The notes under the pieces: model-generated
The model's database searches: none
What the model was told of the DNA's origin: nothing
What the model saw: the letters and a program-made list of their open reading frames with translations, nothing else
Translations under genes and position numbers: made by a program
Shown here: piece after piece, positions 33,009 to 41,962 of the stretch
How the letters are laid out: each line of letters begins with the position of its first letter
Numbering within the stretch: position 1 is the stretch's first letter
Source of the DNA: Cohnella thermotolerans DSM 17683
Lineage (GTDB): Bacteria; Bacillota; Bacilli; Paenibacillales; Paenibacillaceae
DNA: 62,034 bases
NCBI RefSeq assembly: GCF_000429825.1
Contig: NZ_KE386961.1
Span: 29,702-91,735 of the forward strand
Reading direction: 5' to 3'

Positions 33009-33767
33009 TTAGTGATCTTCTTCGTGAATGCTTGCCTGACCGATGTACACCATGGTCAACATCGTAAATACGAACGCCTGGATGGCGCCTACGAAAATAC
33101 TGAATCCTTGCCACACGAGCAGCGCCGGAATGCCGATAAAGCCCATTCCCATAATGACGCTGATCATGACCTCGCCCGCGTAGATGTTGCCGTAAAGCCG
33201 CAGGCCGAGCGTGAGCGGTTTGGCCAGCGTCTCGATCAGGTTGATCGGGAAGAAGAAAGGCCACGGTTCGAAATAGTGCTTCAGGTAATGCTTCCGGTTA
33301 TGTCTGAGCCCTTGGATGTGGGACAGGACAATGACCGTGAGCGCCAGCGCCATGGTCATGGCGGCATCCGCCGTAGGCGATTTCCACCAGGCGAATTCCG
33401 CTTCCTCCTTGCCGTCCATGAACAATTCCATCCCCAGGAAGGTGGCGTGGCCGTGATGCGCTTCGGTAATGATGTTGAACGGAAGGCCCAGCATGTTGCC
33501 GATGAAAATATAGACAATCAAAGTCAGGCCAAGAGTAAGATAGACGCGTCCCCTCTTGAAATCCGTCGCCATCCCGATGATGTTGCTGACGAACTCGACA
33601 ACCCATTCCATAAAGTTCTGCAGCTTGCCCGGGTTCTCCACGGACAGGTTGCGAACCGACAAGCGTGCAAGCACAAAAGCGAGAATGCTCGTCAGAACGA
33701 TCATGAAAATAGCGGCAAGATCGAATTTGACTCCGCCGATGATGACGATTGGCGATAAGTGTTCCAT
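33009..33767 (-). CDS. atpB: ATP synthase a subunit
   Basis: 252-residue membrane stator subunit with five or six helices. The essential Arg is in LGLRLYGNIYAGE. The ATG at 33767, one base after the atpI stop, matches the family start (MEHLSPIV); an upstream in-frame ATG lies inside atpI. Confidence 0.95.
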   Translation of the reverse strand: MEHLSPIVIIGGVKFDLAAIFMIVLTSILAFVLARLSVRNLSVENPGKLQNFMEWVVEFVSNIIGMATDFKRGRVYLTLGLTLIVYIFIGNMLGLPFNIITEAHHGHATFLGMELFMDGKEEAEFAWWKSPTADAAMTMALALTVIVLSHIQGLRHNRKHYLKHYFEPWPFFFPINLIETLAKPLTLGLRLYGNIYAGEVMISVIMGMGFIGIPALLVWQGFSIFVGAIQAFVFTMLTMVYIGQASIHEEDH

Positions 33768-33768
33768 G

Positions 33769-34179
33769 TTAGTGCTTCTCACCCCTTTCATCGGTGGGAT
33801 GGCCGTCGGAATAACGACGTCTGGAGATAATACCCAACAGAAGTGTTGCCATCGGAGCCGTAATTAATCCGACGACGGTGGCCGCCAGATTAAATTCGAG
33901 CATGCGCACCGAGACGACGCCGGCGAGCAGGCCGATGCACGCCCGGGTCAGAAACCCGAGCCCGGAGCGCGGTTTGCGTCCCGATGCGGCCGCATCGCCG
34001 AGCCTGACGACTTTCCAAGCGAGATGCCAGGAGATGAACAGGCCGCCGATTGCGCCGATCAGGAACCCTCCGAAAACAGACTTGTAACCGGGCCATATCG
34101 CCCAGCCAAGACAACCCATGGACAAAAAAAAGAACGCTATTCTGGAAACGCGTTTGAGCAGAGCGGGTAATTCGTCCAT
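33769..34179 (-). CDS. atpI: ATP synthase accessory protein AtpI
   Basis: 136 residues with four predicted membrane segments. AtpI helps c-ring assembly and is non-essential in several bacteria. The ATG overlaps the stop of the upstream atpZ-like gene (TAATG). Confidence 0.85.
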   Translation of the reverse strand: MDELPALLKRVSRIAFFFLSMGCLGWAIWPGYKSVFGGFLIGAIGGLFISWHLAWKVVRLGDAAASGRKPRSGLGFLTRACIGLLAGVVSVRMLEFNLAATVVGLITAPMATLLLGIISRRRYSDGHPTDERGEKH

Positions 34180-34427
34180 TACTTTCGCCTTTCTCCTGCA
34201 TACTTCCGAATCAGGGCGATGGCGGAGCCGACGCCGGCGACCAGTCCGACCACAAGGCCGACCAGGTACCAGTAAGAGGTTCCGTTATCGCGGTCCATAA
34301 CCGCTCCGATCCACCAGCCGAGGCCGACGCACACGGCGAGCTCCGCGCCGATCGCGGTGACCAGTCCGGCGGCCCGCCACGGATTCTCATCCGGCGGGAC
34401 GGGCGGTTGACGTCGGGAATCAGGCAT
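34179..34427 (-). CDS. AtpZ/AtpI family protein, first gene of the atp operon
   Basis: 82 residues: Pro-rich N-terminus then two membrane helices (about 20-40 and 50-72) with GLGWWIGAVMDR between, as in the AtpZ family. AtpZ is linked to divalent-ion handling or assembly of the synthase. The ATG at 34427 has AAGGAG 9 bases upstream. Confidence 0.85.
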   Translation of the reverse strand: MPDSRRQPPVPPDENPWRAAGLVTAIGAELAVCVGLGWWIGAVMDRDNGTSYWYLVGLVVGLVAGVGSAIALIRKYAGERRK

Positions 34428-34504
34428 GACTATCCGCTCCTTCGACGCCTTCGGATTGAGAAAAGGCGCTAAAGTAAGCCCTTTCTTCCCAAGGTTCCCG
34501 TTAT

Positions 34505-34534
34505 ATTGTATCTTTGCTGATACGTGTTTGTCAA
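34505..34534 (-). promoter_or_regulatory. Sigma-A promoter of the atp operon
   Basis: Minus strand: TTGACA (34529-34534), 18-bp spacer, TACAAT (34505-34510). The leader before atpZ is about 70 bases. Confidence 0.85.
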
Positions 34535-34610
34535 TTCGCTTAAATTCAAACTTTATGTGAACGAATGGGGTAAAAAGCCCGTCAGGACGCGATTTGCAGG
34601 CATTATTAAC

Positions 34611-34636
34611 CATACAGCTGAACTGTATGCTGTATG
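34611..34636. promoter_or_regulatory. Palindrome upstream of the atp promoter
   Basis: CATACAG-CTGAA-CTGTATG (34611-34629) is a perfect 7-5-7 inverted repeat, and CTGTATG is repeated again at 34630-34636. It lies about 80 bases upstream of the atp -35. It could be an operator; no regulator is assigned. Confidence 0.4.
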
Positions 34637-34746
34637 TGAACTTTTGGACGATTCATGCCAACTTACCCATGTGTCCCTTCCGGATGCGCCTGACGCCGGT
34701 TTCTGGCGATTTCCCCATGCCGTATCTCCCCGCAGATGCGAGGGCA

Positions 34747-34787
34747 GCCAAACCCCGCGCTAGCGGTCTGCGCCGCCGGGGTTTGGC
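34747..34787 (-). terminator. Probable terminator hairpin of wecB
   Basis: Perfect 11-bp stem GCCAAACCCCG/CGGGGTTTGGC, 29 bases past the wecB stop. No T-run follows, so termination may be weak. Confidence 0.6.
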
Positions 34788-34815
34788 CTTCCTGTCCGCC
34801 TATTTGGTAAAAATA

Positions 34816-35955
34816 CTATCTCCGGAACGGCTCCGGCCGCTCGCCCCGCCCGAAATGGTGAAGGATCGCCTGCACGATCCGCTTCGACGCCTGGCCGTCG
34901 CCATACGGATTGGCCGCGCGGCTCATTCGCCTATATAGTTCCTCATCCGTCAGCAGCGCCTTCGCCCGTTCGTAAACGGTCTCCTCTTCGGTGCCGACCA
35001 GCTCCAGCGTTCCCGCTTCGATGCCCTCCGGCCGCTCGGTCGTCTCCCGAAGCACGAGCACCGGCACCCCGAACGACGGGGCTTCTTCCTGCAGGCCGCC
35101 CGAATCGGTCAGAATGAGATGCGTGTGCGGGTAAAAATTGTGCAGCTCCACCACATCCAGCGGGTCGATCAGCCGGATGCGCGGGTGCCCGCCTAGAATG
35201 GCTTCAGCCGGCTCTTTGACCGCAGGGCTCGGATGAACGGGATAAACGATCGCGATATCCTCGAATTCGTCGGCGATCCGCCGAACCGCGCGGAAGATCC
35301 GCCGGTGCGGCTCGCCTTGCGCCTCGCGGCGATGGGCGGTCATCAGCACGAGCCGCTTGCCTTGCGTCCAATCCAGCACCGGATGGGCGAAGTCCGGCTT
35401 GACCGTATATTGGAACACGTCCGTCACCGTATTGCCGGTCACGTAGACGTCCTCTTCGGGTTTGTTCTCCTTGCGCAAGTTGCCCGCCGACCAGTCTGTC
35501 GGGGCGAAGTGCAGATCGGCCAATACGCCCGTCAATTGACGGTTCATCTCTTCCGGGAACGGCGCCAGCTTGTTCCATGTCCGAAGCCCCGCCTCCACAT
35601 GGCCCACCTTGATCTGCTGGATGAAGGACGCATAGCTGGCCAGGAAGGTCGTCAGCGTATCCCCGTGCACGAGCACCACGTCCGGCTTCGCCTCGCGCAG
35701 CACCGGCTCCAGGCCTTGCAGAACGCGGATCGTCACGTCGTTCAGCGTCTGTCCCGCCTGCATGACGTCCAGATCGTAATCCGGCTTGATCCGGAACACC
35801 TCGAGCACCTGGTCGAGCATCTGGCGATGCTGCGCGGTGACGCAGACGATCGTCTCGATTTGCTCGGGATGCTTCTGCAGCTCCAAAATAAGCGGCGCCA
35901 TCTTGATCGCTTCGGGGCGCACGCCGAATATGGTCATTGCTTTAATCTTGCTCAC
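34816..35955 (-). CDS. wecB: UDP-N-acetylglucosamine 2-epimerase (non-hydrolysing)
   Basis: 379 residues, GT-B fold. Converts UDP-GlcNAc to UDP-ManNAc, a precursor of wall teichoic acid linkage units and secondary cell wall polymers. Motifs: FGVRPEAIKMAPL, HVEAGLRTWN, and LTDSGGLQEEAP. The start is a GTG at 35955 with GGGAGAG 6 bases upstream. Usual length. It lies between upp and the atp operon as in other bacilli, and the product could feed attachment of the SLH protein's wall polymer (inference). Confidence 0.95.
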   Translation of the reverse strand: MSKIKAMTIFGVRPEAIKMAPLILELQKHPEQIETIVCVTAQHRQMLDQVLEVFRIKPDYDLDVMQAGQTLNDVTIRVLQGLEPVLREAKPDVVLVHGDTLTTFLASYASFIQQIKVGHVEAGLRTWNKLAPFPEEMNRQLTGVLADLHFAPTDWSAGNLRKENKPEEDVYVTGNTVTDVFQYTVKPDFAHPVLDWTQGKRLVLMTAHRREAQGEPHRRIFRAVRRIADEFEDIAIVYPVHPSPAVKEPAEAILGGHPRIRLIDPLDVVELHNFYPHTHLILTDSGGLQEEAPSFGVPVLVLRETTERPEGIEAGTLELVGTEEETVYERAKALLTDEELYRRMSRAANPYGDGQASKRIVQAILHHFGRGERPEPFRR

Positions 35956-35989
35956 GTCGGTCTCTCCCTTGCCGAATCCGGTTCCCCGA

Positions 35990-36619
35990 TTATTTCGTTC
36001 CGTACAGGCGGTCTCCTGCGTCCCCGAGCCCAGGGACAATATAACCGTGATCGTTCAAATATTTGTCAAGAGCGGCCACGTAAATATCGATGTCCGGGTG
36101 CGCCTCCTGCACCGCCTTGACGCCTTCGGGCGCCGCGATCAGACAGACAAGCTTCGTCGGACGGCAGCCTCTCGATTTAAGCGACTGAATCGCCGCGTTG
36201 GCGGAGCCTCCGGTGGCCAGCATCGGGTCCAACACGATCAATTCCCGCTCCGTCACGTCGGAAGGGAGGCTGACATAATATTCCACCGGCTTCAGCGTCT
36301 CCGGATCCCGGTATAGGCCGATATGGCCGACCTTGGCGGAAGGCAGCAGCTTCAGCATCCCGTCCACCATGCCGAGGCCCGCGCGAAGAATCGGAATCAA
36401 GCCGAGCATGCGGCCCGCGATGACGCACCCTTCCGCTTGCGCCACCGGCGTCTCCACCGTGATCTTCTCGAGCGGAATGTCGCGGGTCACCTCGTAAGCC
36501 ATCAAGGTCGACAACTCGTCCACCAACTCGCGGAATTGCTTCGTGTCCGTATTTTTATCACGTAGAAAAGTTACTTTATGCTGGATCAGCGGATGATCGC
36601 AAATAATGAAACGACCCAA
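35990..36619 (-). CDS. upp: Uracil phosphoribosyltransferase
   Basis: 209 residues, the exact length of B. subtilis Upp. Salvages uracil to UMP with PRPP. The PRPP loop is [11 protein letters not shown], and [13 protein letters not shown] ends the protein. The start is a TTG at 36619: AAGGGGAG lies 6 bases upstream and [15 protein letters not shown] aligns with family starts. Upstream in-frame codons have no homology. Confidence 0.95.
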   Translation of the reverse strand: MGRFIICDHPLIQHKVTFLRDKNTDTKQFRELVDELSTLMAYEVTRDIPLEKITVETPVAQAEGCVIAGRMLGLIPILRAGLGMVDGMLKLLPSAKVGHIGLYRDPETLKPVEYYVSLPSDVTERELIVLDPMLATGGSANAAIQSLKSRGCRPTKLVCLIAAPEGVKAVQEAHPDIDIYVAALDKYLNDHGYIVPGLGDAGDRLYGTK

Positions 36620-36943
36620 AACCTTCTCCCCTTCCTCGTTCATCCCGTACATTATATCATTGTCTCCTCGCTCGCGCACACCATCCGAGAAGAATGGCAC
36701 GGCGGCCGTTTTCCGCACCCCTTGGCAGTCATTCGCATAGCCTGTAGACAGATGACCTGGACGGGCATACGTACGTACGAAGGCACGATCGTCGGGACGG
36801 ACGGCTGCCACCTTCATTTGGCGGTGCGGCCCACCGCGACCGATTACCGTTTTTTCGGTTTGCTTGCTTATGGCGGCGATTGGGTTAAAATGAGGGAGAA
36901 ACCGGCCTTCTTATGCAGAGGGCCATTAGGAGGAGAGAAAAGC
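36620..36943. other. Divergent promoter region of upp and namA
   Basis: Minus strand TATAAT at 36651-36656, with an upstream TG (extended -10), for upp. Plus-strand CTTGCT (36863-36868), 17 bp, TAAAAT (36886-36891) for namA. No gene seen. Confidence 0.5.
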
Positions 36944-37963
36944 ATGAGTCATTTGGGTTCGCCCTACAAGTTGAAATCGTTGTCCTTGCGCAACCGCATC
37001 GTCATGAGTCCGATGTGCCAATATTCCGTCGACGCGGAGGACGGGGCGCCGAACGACTGGCACTTCGTCCACTATGTGTCCCGTGCGGTCGGGGGAACGG
37101 GACTCGTCATTATGGAGATGACGGACGTCGACCCGGACGGGCGGATCAGCAATCGCGATCTAGGGCTCTGGTCGGACGAGCATATCCCCGCGTTCAAGCG
37201 GATCATCGACGAGCTGCACAAATACGGCGCCAAAGCCGCCATCCAGATCGCGCATGCCGGGCGCAAGGCGCTGGACGCCGAGCCCCCTGTCGGACCGTGG
37301 AACGAGCCGTTCCAGGCAGACGCTAAGAAGCCCCGGGCGCTGACCACCGAGGAAGCCTGGAAGGTGATCGGCCAATTCGGCGATGCAGCCCGTCGCGCCG
37401 TTCAGGCGGGGGTCGACACGATCGAGCTTCACGGCGCGCACGGGTATCTCATCCACCAGTTCCATTCACCGGGCATTAACAAAAGAGACGACGAATTCGG
37501 CCGCGATTACGCCAAATTCGGAGTGGAAGTCATCCGCGCCGTCAAAAAGGAACTGCCGCCGGACATGCCGCTCCTGATGCGGATATCGGCCATCGAATAC
37601 ATGGACGGCGGCTACGGACTCGATCACGCCCTGGAGATGTGCCGGGCCTATCGCGACGCAGGCGTCGACCTGTTCGACGTCTCGACCGGCGGGGAAGGGC
37701 CGGCGGGATCGAGGAAGCCGGGCAACTACCCCGGCTACCAAGTGCCGTTCGCCCGCGCGATCCGCGAGGCGCTGAACGTGCCCGTCATCGCCGTCGGCTT
37801 GCTGGATGACCCGAAGCTGGCGGAGAGCGTCGTCGCCAACGGCGACGCCGATCTGGTCGCCGTCGCGCGCGGCATGTTGCGCAATCCGTATTGGGCGATC
37901 GACGCGCTCCGCGCCCTGGGCGACGAGGCGCCGATCGCCAAGGCGTACTTGCGCGGTTACTGA
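36944..37963 (+). CDS. namA: NADPH dehydrogenase NamA (old yellow enzyme family, YqjM class)
   Basis: 339-residue FMN-dependent (alpha/beta)8 ene-reductase. YqjM-class signatures: Cys25 and Tyr27 in SPMCQYS, and the substrate-binding His163 and His166 in HGAHGYLIHQF. GGAGG lies 10 bases before the ATG. The family reduces activated C=C bonds and nitro compounds and may respond to electrophile stress. Not part of the B. subtilis glyA-upp order, and transcribed against its neighbours. Confidence 0.94.
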   Translation: MSHLGSPYKLKSLSLRNRIVMSPMCQYSVDAEDGAPNDWHFVHYVSRAVGGTGLVIMEMTDVDPDGRISNRDLGLWSDEHIPAFKRIIDELHKYGAKAAIQIAHAGRKALDAEPPVGPWNEPFQADAKKPRALTTEEAWKVIGQFGDAARRAVQAGVDTIELHGAHGYLIHQFHSPGINKRDDEFGRDYAKFGVEVIRAVKKELPPDMPLLMRISAIEYMDGGYGLDHALEMCRAYRDAGVDLFDVSTGGEGPAGSRKPGNYPGYQVPFARAIREALNVPVIAVGLLDDPKLAESVVANGDADLVAVARGMLRNPYWAIDALRALGDEAPIAKAYLRGY

Positions 37964-38131
37964 GCCGTCCGATGGACCCTCGCGCTCCGTGGGAAGCCCG
38001 ATTCACTGAATCGCCATTTGTTCTCTACAGACTCGTCCACTCAGACAACCCGCTTTATTCTGAGCAATGACAGGCGTTGTTCGAAGAAATCTAGCAACTC
38101 CGGAGCTTTTGGCCGAACTCCAAACGTTCGC

Positions 38132-38180
38132 AAAAAAAGACCCGCAGCCGCGCGGCGAATCGCGCAAGCAGCGGGTCTTG
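38132..38180 (-). terminator. Terminator of the pspA-DUF4247 operon
   Basis: Minus strand: AGACCCGC, nested GC stem, GCGGGTCT, then seven T residues, 10 bases past the DUF4247 stop. Confidence 0.9.
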
Positions 38181-38189
38181 CCCATGGTG

Positions 38190-38975
38190 TCACCGCCGTC
38201 TTGAGATGCGGCCGAAGCCGCCGATCTTCGTCTTCGGAACGGTCGATTTGCGGGGCTTGAGCCAGCCGGAGGAAGACTTGGAGCTGCCCGAGCTCCCGTC
38301 CTTGTTGCGGGTGATCGTGCCCTTCGTGCCGGAAGAGCCGCTCTCCGTCTTTCTGCCGAACAAGCCGTTGGAACCGGCGCTCCCATCGTCCGACGACGTC
38401 GTCCCCCGCTTGAAGATGGAGCCTTTCTTCTGCACCGTCATCGGCGGCGCCGTCTTCATGTCGCTCGAAGTCGGCGCGTGGTACGAGCCCTTCGCGGGCG
38501 GGTGCGAGTCCAGACTGCCGTATCCCCGGTAGTCGCCGTAGCCGCCGGAAGGACGCGAAGAATCGAACAAGCTTCCGATCAGGCTTGCCAGCAGGTAGCC
38601 CTCCAGGAACGAAGGGCTGTAATTTTGCCGCACGTACTCCTTGCTGTCCACTTCGATCAGCGAGTCTTCCGGATTTTTCTCATCCTTCTGGACGTGAATA
38701 ATCTGATCGGAATAGACCAGAAACATATGATCCGGGTCTTCCTTGGACTGCTGCTGCGGCTTCTTCTTGTCGGCCAGCTCCTTGGCCACCTCGGGCACCG
38801 TCTCCCCGGCGGCCCGGTAAACGTACGAAGTTTGATTGCCGTCTTTATTGACCGATTCGAGCGGGTACGTCTCCTCGACGTTCAGGCTGCCGCAAGCGGA
38901 CAGCAAGGTGACGACCAGCGCCAGAATGACCGTCAGATGAAGACGGGTCGCCCATTTGCGCAGGCGGGGACTCAT
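38190..38975 (-). CDS. DUF4247 lipoprotein of the psp module
   Basis: 261 residues. A lipobox (LLSAC, Cys near residue 28) ends the signal peptide, so the protein should be anchored on the outer face of the membrane. A DUF4247-like region (about 30-150) is followed by a long Ser/Gly/Lys-rich, probably disordered tail ending in basic residues. The ATG at 38975 overlaps the DUF4178 stop (ATGA) with GGGGG upstream; an earlier in-frame start is inside DUF4178. Fourth gene of the module; molecular role unknown. Confidence 0.8.
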   Translation of the reverse strand: MSPRLRKWATRLHLTVILALVVTLLSACGSLNVEETYPLESVNKDGNQTSYVYRAAGETVPEVAKELADKKKPQQQSKEDPDHMFLVYSDQIIHVQKDEKNPEDSLIEVDSKEYVRQNYSPSFLEGYLLASLIGSLFDSSRPSGGYGDYRGYGSLDSHPPAKGSYHAPTSSDMKTAPPMTVQKKGSIFKRGTTSSDDGSAGSNGLFGRKTESGSSGTKGTITRNKDGSSGSSKSSSGWLKPRKSTVPKTKIGGFGRISRRR

Positions 38976-39487
38976 CCTCCGTTCCCCCGCAGCCACTCCA
39001 CGTCGGCGGGCAGAATCGACTCTCCTTCATACAGCATGAACCGCCCGTCCTGCCACTCGATGCGAAGCAATTTGCGCCCGTCGGACTGGTACTGCCAGAC
39101 GTAGAGCTCGCCTCCGCCGCCATTGAACGGGGCGTTGCCCGCCGTGGCGATCCGGGTGGAATAGCGCTCCTCGAGATAATATTGAACCCCGTCGAGCTCG
39201 ACCTCCGTCGGCACCTCGTCGACCGAGTCCAGACGGCCGTCGATGACGGTGTACAAGCCGAACGACGTCTTCTCCCGTTCCTCGACGGACAAATAGCGGA
39301 TGTCGGAGCCGTCCCGCAGCGTCAGCCATACGGCATTGCGATTGAACGGCTTCGTTCTCCCGACGACCTGGTAGGTGACGAGCGACACCTCGCACACGTC
39401 CCCCGGTCCGAGCGTCAGGATGCTTCTCTCCTCCTGGAGCGGTTCGGGGGATTTGAAAATATTTTTAACGCGTTTAAACAAGCTCAT
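38972..39487 (-). CDS. DUF4178 protein of the psp module
   Basis: 171 residues, predicted soluble and mostly beta, no signal peptide. Matches DUF4178 in its repeated pattern of short strands and Trp-rich end (LYVWQYQSDGRKLLRIEW). Often next to DUF350 and DUF4247 genes and PspA or a spermidine-synthase-like gene. The last association is not seen here. GGGGAGG lies 7 bases before the ATG. Confidence 0.82.
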   Translation of the reverse strand: MSLFKRVKNIFKSPEPLQEERSILTLGPGDVCEVSLVTYQVVGRTKPFNRNAVWLTLRDGSDIRYLSVEEREKTSFGLYTVIDGRLDSVDEVPTEVELDGVQYYLEERYSTRIATAGNAPFNGGGGELYVWQYQSDGRKLLRIEWQDGRFMLYEGESILPADVEWLRGNGG

Positions 39488-39511
39488 GTCCGATCCTCCC
39501 CTCGCTCAGCG

Positions 39512-39916
39512 TCACAAGCACGCGCCGATGATCAGCGACCCGACCGCGTGAAGCGAGCCGGCGATCAAGCCGTAGCCGACGATCCCGTTCCGCACGCCTT
39601 CATCCAGCCGGAGATCGGCAAGAGCGCGCAGCGCGGCCTCCACGACCCATTCCAGCAGGAAAAGAATGACGAACGAGATGAACGAGACGAGCAGCGCCTC
39701 CCCCAAATTCTCGGAAGTGGCGATGGAGCGCGACAGAATATAGCCTTGAGCCGCCAGCTTCAGCACGAAGCGGACGGTCACCGCCATATTGCCGTTCTTC
39801 ATCTCCTGCAGGTCGCGGTATTTCGTAAACATGGCGTCTATGCTCATCAGGATGAACAGCAGCACCGCGCCGGCCGCCGTCCATAGTAATGTTCCCAATA
39901 TCTCGTCCAACGTCAA
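39512..39916 (-). CDS. DUF350 membrane protein of the psp module
   Basis: 134 residues with four predicted helices (about 8-28, 45-65, 72-95, 110-132), a DUF350 member. The start is a TTG at 39916 with GGAGAGG about 9 bases upstream. Role unknown, presumed to act with PspA at the membrane. Confidence 0.82.
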   Translation of the reverse strand: MTLDEILGTLLWTAAGAVLLFILMSIDAMFTKYRDLQEMKNGNMAVTVRFVLKLAAQGYILSRSIATSENLGEALLVSFISFVILFLLEWVVEAALRALADLRLDEGVRNGIVGYGLIAGSLHAVGSLIIGACL

Positions 39917-39987
39917 CTTGAACGCCTCTCCTCTCCAACGCTAAGAGTCCCCGCGGCGGTTCCGCCCGATAGCGAATCGATCGCGCA

Positions 39988-40019
39988 GGGGGTCAAAAAA
40001 GAAGGAAAACCCGGAGGGG
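39988..40019 (-). terminator. Weak hairpin after pspA
   Basis: Minus strand: AACCC-CTCC-GGGTT followed by TTCCTTCTTTTTT. It could partly terminate pspA transcripts and lower expression of the three downstream genes. Confidence 0.6.
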
Positions 40020-40688
40020 TTATCCTTCGTATTTCTTCATAAGGGCGGCCAATTCGTCCTCGACCGCTTTGTCTTTGCCGAGCGCGGCGATCTCGTCGTC
40101 GAGCGATTTGCCCTTCGAGCCGCTGAGCTCTTCGGTCGCTTCCGCATGCGCCTCCATCTGAAGCACTTTCTCTTCCATCCGCTTCAGGCCGGACATGGCG
40201 GTGTCAGAGCTGAAGCCGGTCATCGCCTTGTTGATCTCCGCCTGTGCCTTGGCGGCATTGGCGCGCGCGACGAGCGTCTCCCGCTTGTTCTTCATCTCCG
40301 TAAACTGCTTGCGCATCTCTTCGAGCTTCTCGCGCAGACGCTCGGCAGCCGCCCGGTTCTGGTCGTAGCTGGCTTTGTATTCCGCGGCTTTCTGTTCGGC
40401 CGCTTTCTTCTCCTCGAGCGCGCGGCGGGCGAGGTCGATATTTTTCGCCTGGGCGGCGATATTCGCTTGCTCGTCGCGTTTCTGCACCAGAGCTTCCTGT
40501 TCTTCGTAAAGCTGTTTGAATTTCTTCTCGAGAGCGATCTGGGCGGCTACAGCCTTCTCGGCATCCTCCAGATCTTCCTGCATATCGCGCAAATATTGGT
40601 CCGTCATCTTCACCGGGTCTTCGGCTTTCTCGATCAGAGCGTAAACGTTGGACAACGTCAGGTCGCGCAAGCGTTTGAAAATGGACAT
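40020..40688 (-). CDS. pspA: PspA/IM30 family membrane-stress protein
   Basis: 222 residues, almost wholly coiled coil (about 25-190), with the amphipathic N-terminus MSIFKRLRDLTLSNVYALI. PspA-type proteins belong to the ESCRT-III superfamily and stabilise damaged membranes. The first gene of a four-gene operon, directly behind a sigma-W-type promoter. AGGAGG precedes the ATG. Confidence 0.92.
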   Translation of the reverse strand: MSIFKRLRDLTLSNVYALIEKAEDPVKMTDQYLRDMQEDLEDAEKAVAAQIALEKKFKQLYEEQEALVQKRDEQANIAAQAKNIDLARRALEEKKAAEQKAAEYKASYDQNRAAAERLREKLEEMRKQFTEMKNKRETLVARANAAKAQAEINKAMTGFSSDTAMSGLKRMEEKVLQMEAHAEATEELSGSKGKSLDDEIAALGKDKAVEDELAALMKKYEG

Positions 40689-40739
40689 GTCTTATCCTCC
40701 TTGGGGTCTCAGGTCGCCCCTTGCCTTTTGCAATTGTAA

Positions 40740-40765
40740 TACGTATGGCAGCGTCCGGAGTTTCA
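40740..40765 (-). promoter_or_regulatory. Sigma-W-type ECF promoter of the pspA operon
   Basis: Minus strand: TGAAAC (40760-40765), exactly 16 bp, CGTA (40740-40743): a perfect match to the sigma-W consensus, about 52 bases before the ATG. In B. subtilis the pspA homologue ydjF is in the sigma-W regulon. Confidence 0.85.
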
Positions 40766-40943
40766 ACGGCTTCTCGCCAATTTATCCGGCAGCCGATTGT
40801 AAGCGTTTTATGAACGGCCTTCAGACCTTTCGACACGTACAAGATAATTATAGTCGGCGAACCCAACAAATGCCATCCCCACTTCCGGTGAAAACAAACA
40901 GGGGCACCGCCGAAGAGTTAGGCGGGGCCGCGCCTTCGTTTAA

Positions 40944-40983
40944 CAAAAAAAGAAGCGGGGCCTGCTGTTGCGCCCCCGCTTCT
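40944..40983 (-). terminator. Terminator of the KamA-like gene
   Basis: Minus strand: perfect stem AGAAGCGGGG/CCCCGCTTCT followed by TTTTTTT. Confidence 0.93.
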
Positions 40984-40990
40984 GTCGTTA

Positions 40991-41962
40991 TTAGTCCGGA
41001 ATCTCGTAGGGAACTTTCAAGTAAGTCGCGTCGCTGGGCGTTTTGCCGGTTCGTTCCTCGAGGCGGGAAGCCGGCACCTCGTCGAAGGACGTCGCGTGAC
41101 GCGGGCAATCCAAGATCATGAAGCGCCCGTTGGCGTCTTCGCCCGACAAATGGCCTTTGGTGTAGGCTTTGCCGTTCTCGATCGCCAAAATTTCGAAGTA
41201 GCCGGAAGGATGCATAATCGTCAGCCGGGCCCTGCGGGCGGGCCCGGAGATGCGGGCCTTCACGCTCTCCGCGAGCCGGTAAGCTTCCTGCAGCGGAATC
41301 GCCGAGTCTTCCCTTTCCGCATCCGAGTCCGTTCCGGGTCCGTCCAGAATGAACTGATAGGGAATAACGCCGGCGTTCGTCAAACGTTCAATCAGCTCCG
41401 CCAGCACGCCCGGGTCCGCGTTGACGCCGCGAAGGAGCGGAATTTCGGCCACAAGGCCGGCTCCTGCGTCGCCGAGCGCCTGAAACGCCTCGATGGCCCG
41501 CTCGCTTACTTCCTCCGGGCGATGGAATCGCATCATCACGTAGATGTTGCGGGACGCACTGGAGTGGGCGGAGAGCAAGTCGAGAAGCTCTTCGTTGCCC
41601 GCGATTCGTTCCGGATGAACGGCCGGGGTTCTCGAGTACAGACGAATCATCCGAACGTGCTCGATGGCCTTCAGCCGCTCGATAATGGCCCGAAGTCTGG
41701 AGGCGGGCATGCTCAAGGCGTCCGTTCCGGTGAGCAGAACGTGATTGATCTCCTCATGCTCCGCCAGGTATTGCAGAGCGGGCGACGAATCGGTGACTTC
41801 CGCGTTCGAGAGAATCAGGGTGGACCGGTTCACATGCAGAAAATCGCCCTTGCGCCGCTCTTCGGCCTTCGCAACGTCGGACATCGGCCCGGCCGCGCCC
41901 ATGACGGGAGCGAAGGCGTCGCCGGCGGCAGGAGAATCGGTGTAATCGTGCGGCAGCGTCAT
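40991..41962 (-). CDS. KamA (lysine 2,3-aminomutase)-like protein lacking catalytic motifs
   Basis: 323 residues. The barrel core aligns with lysine aminomutases: LLTGTDAL (76-83, LLSGGDAL in KamA), RLYSRTPAV (107-115), GDAGAGL, LLRGVN (176-181, LLRGVND in KamA) and GVIPYQF. But the radical-SAM CxxxCxxC before it is replaced by HVNRSTLIL (43-51), the single Cys in the protein is C286, and the PLP-binding GGGGK region reads HPSGYFEIL (251-259). It should therefore not be an active aminomutase. The ATG at 41962 has GGAGG 9 bases upstream. The gene is monocistronic and preceded by a c-di-AMP riboswitch and attenuator. It may be a binding or regulatory pseudoenzyme. Confidence 0.82.
   Translation of the reverse strand: MTLPHDYTDSPAAGDAFAPVMGAAGPMSDVAKAEERRKGDFLHVNRSTLILSNAEVTDSSPALQYLAEHEEINHVLLTGTDALSMPASRLRAIIERLKAIEHVRMIRLYSRTPAVHPERIAGNEELLDLLSAHSSASRNIYVMMRFHRPEEVSERAIEAFQALGDAGAGLVAEIPLLRGVNADPGVLAELIERLTNAGVIPYQFILDGPGTDSDAEREDSAIPLQEAYRLAESVKARISGPARRARLTIMHPSGYFEILAIENGKAYTKGHLSGEDANGRFMILDCPRHATSFDEVPASRLEERTGKTPSDATYLKVPYEIPD

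Larger units (their letters stand above)
34428..34815. other. Intergenic region between wecB and the atp operon
   Basis: It holds the atp promoter (34505-34534), a 19-bp palindrome (34611-34629) and a strong hairpin just past wecB (34747-34787). No gene seen. Confidence 0.65.

Noticed and set aside
37964..38131. Decayed gene or dispersed repeat between namA and the psp module
   Set aside because: The sequence looks different in composition from its surroundings, but I found no second copy in the window and no protein similarity.
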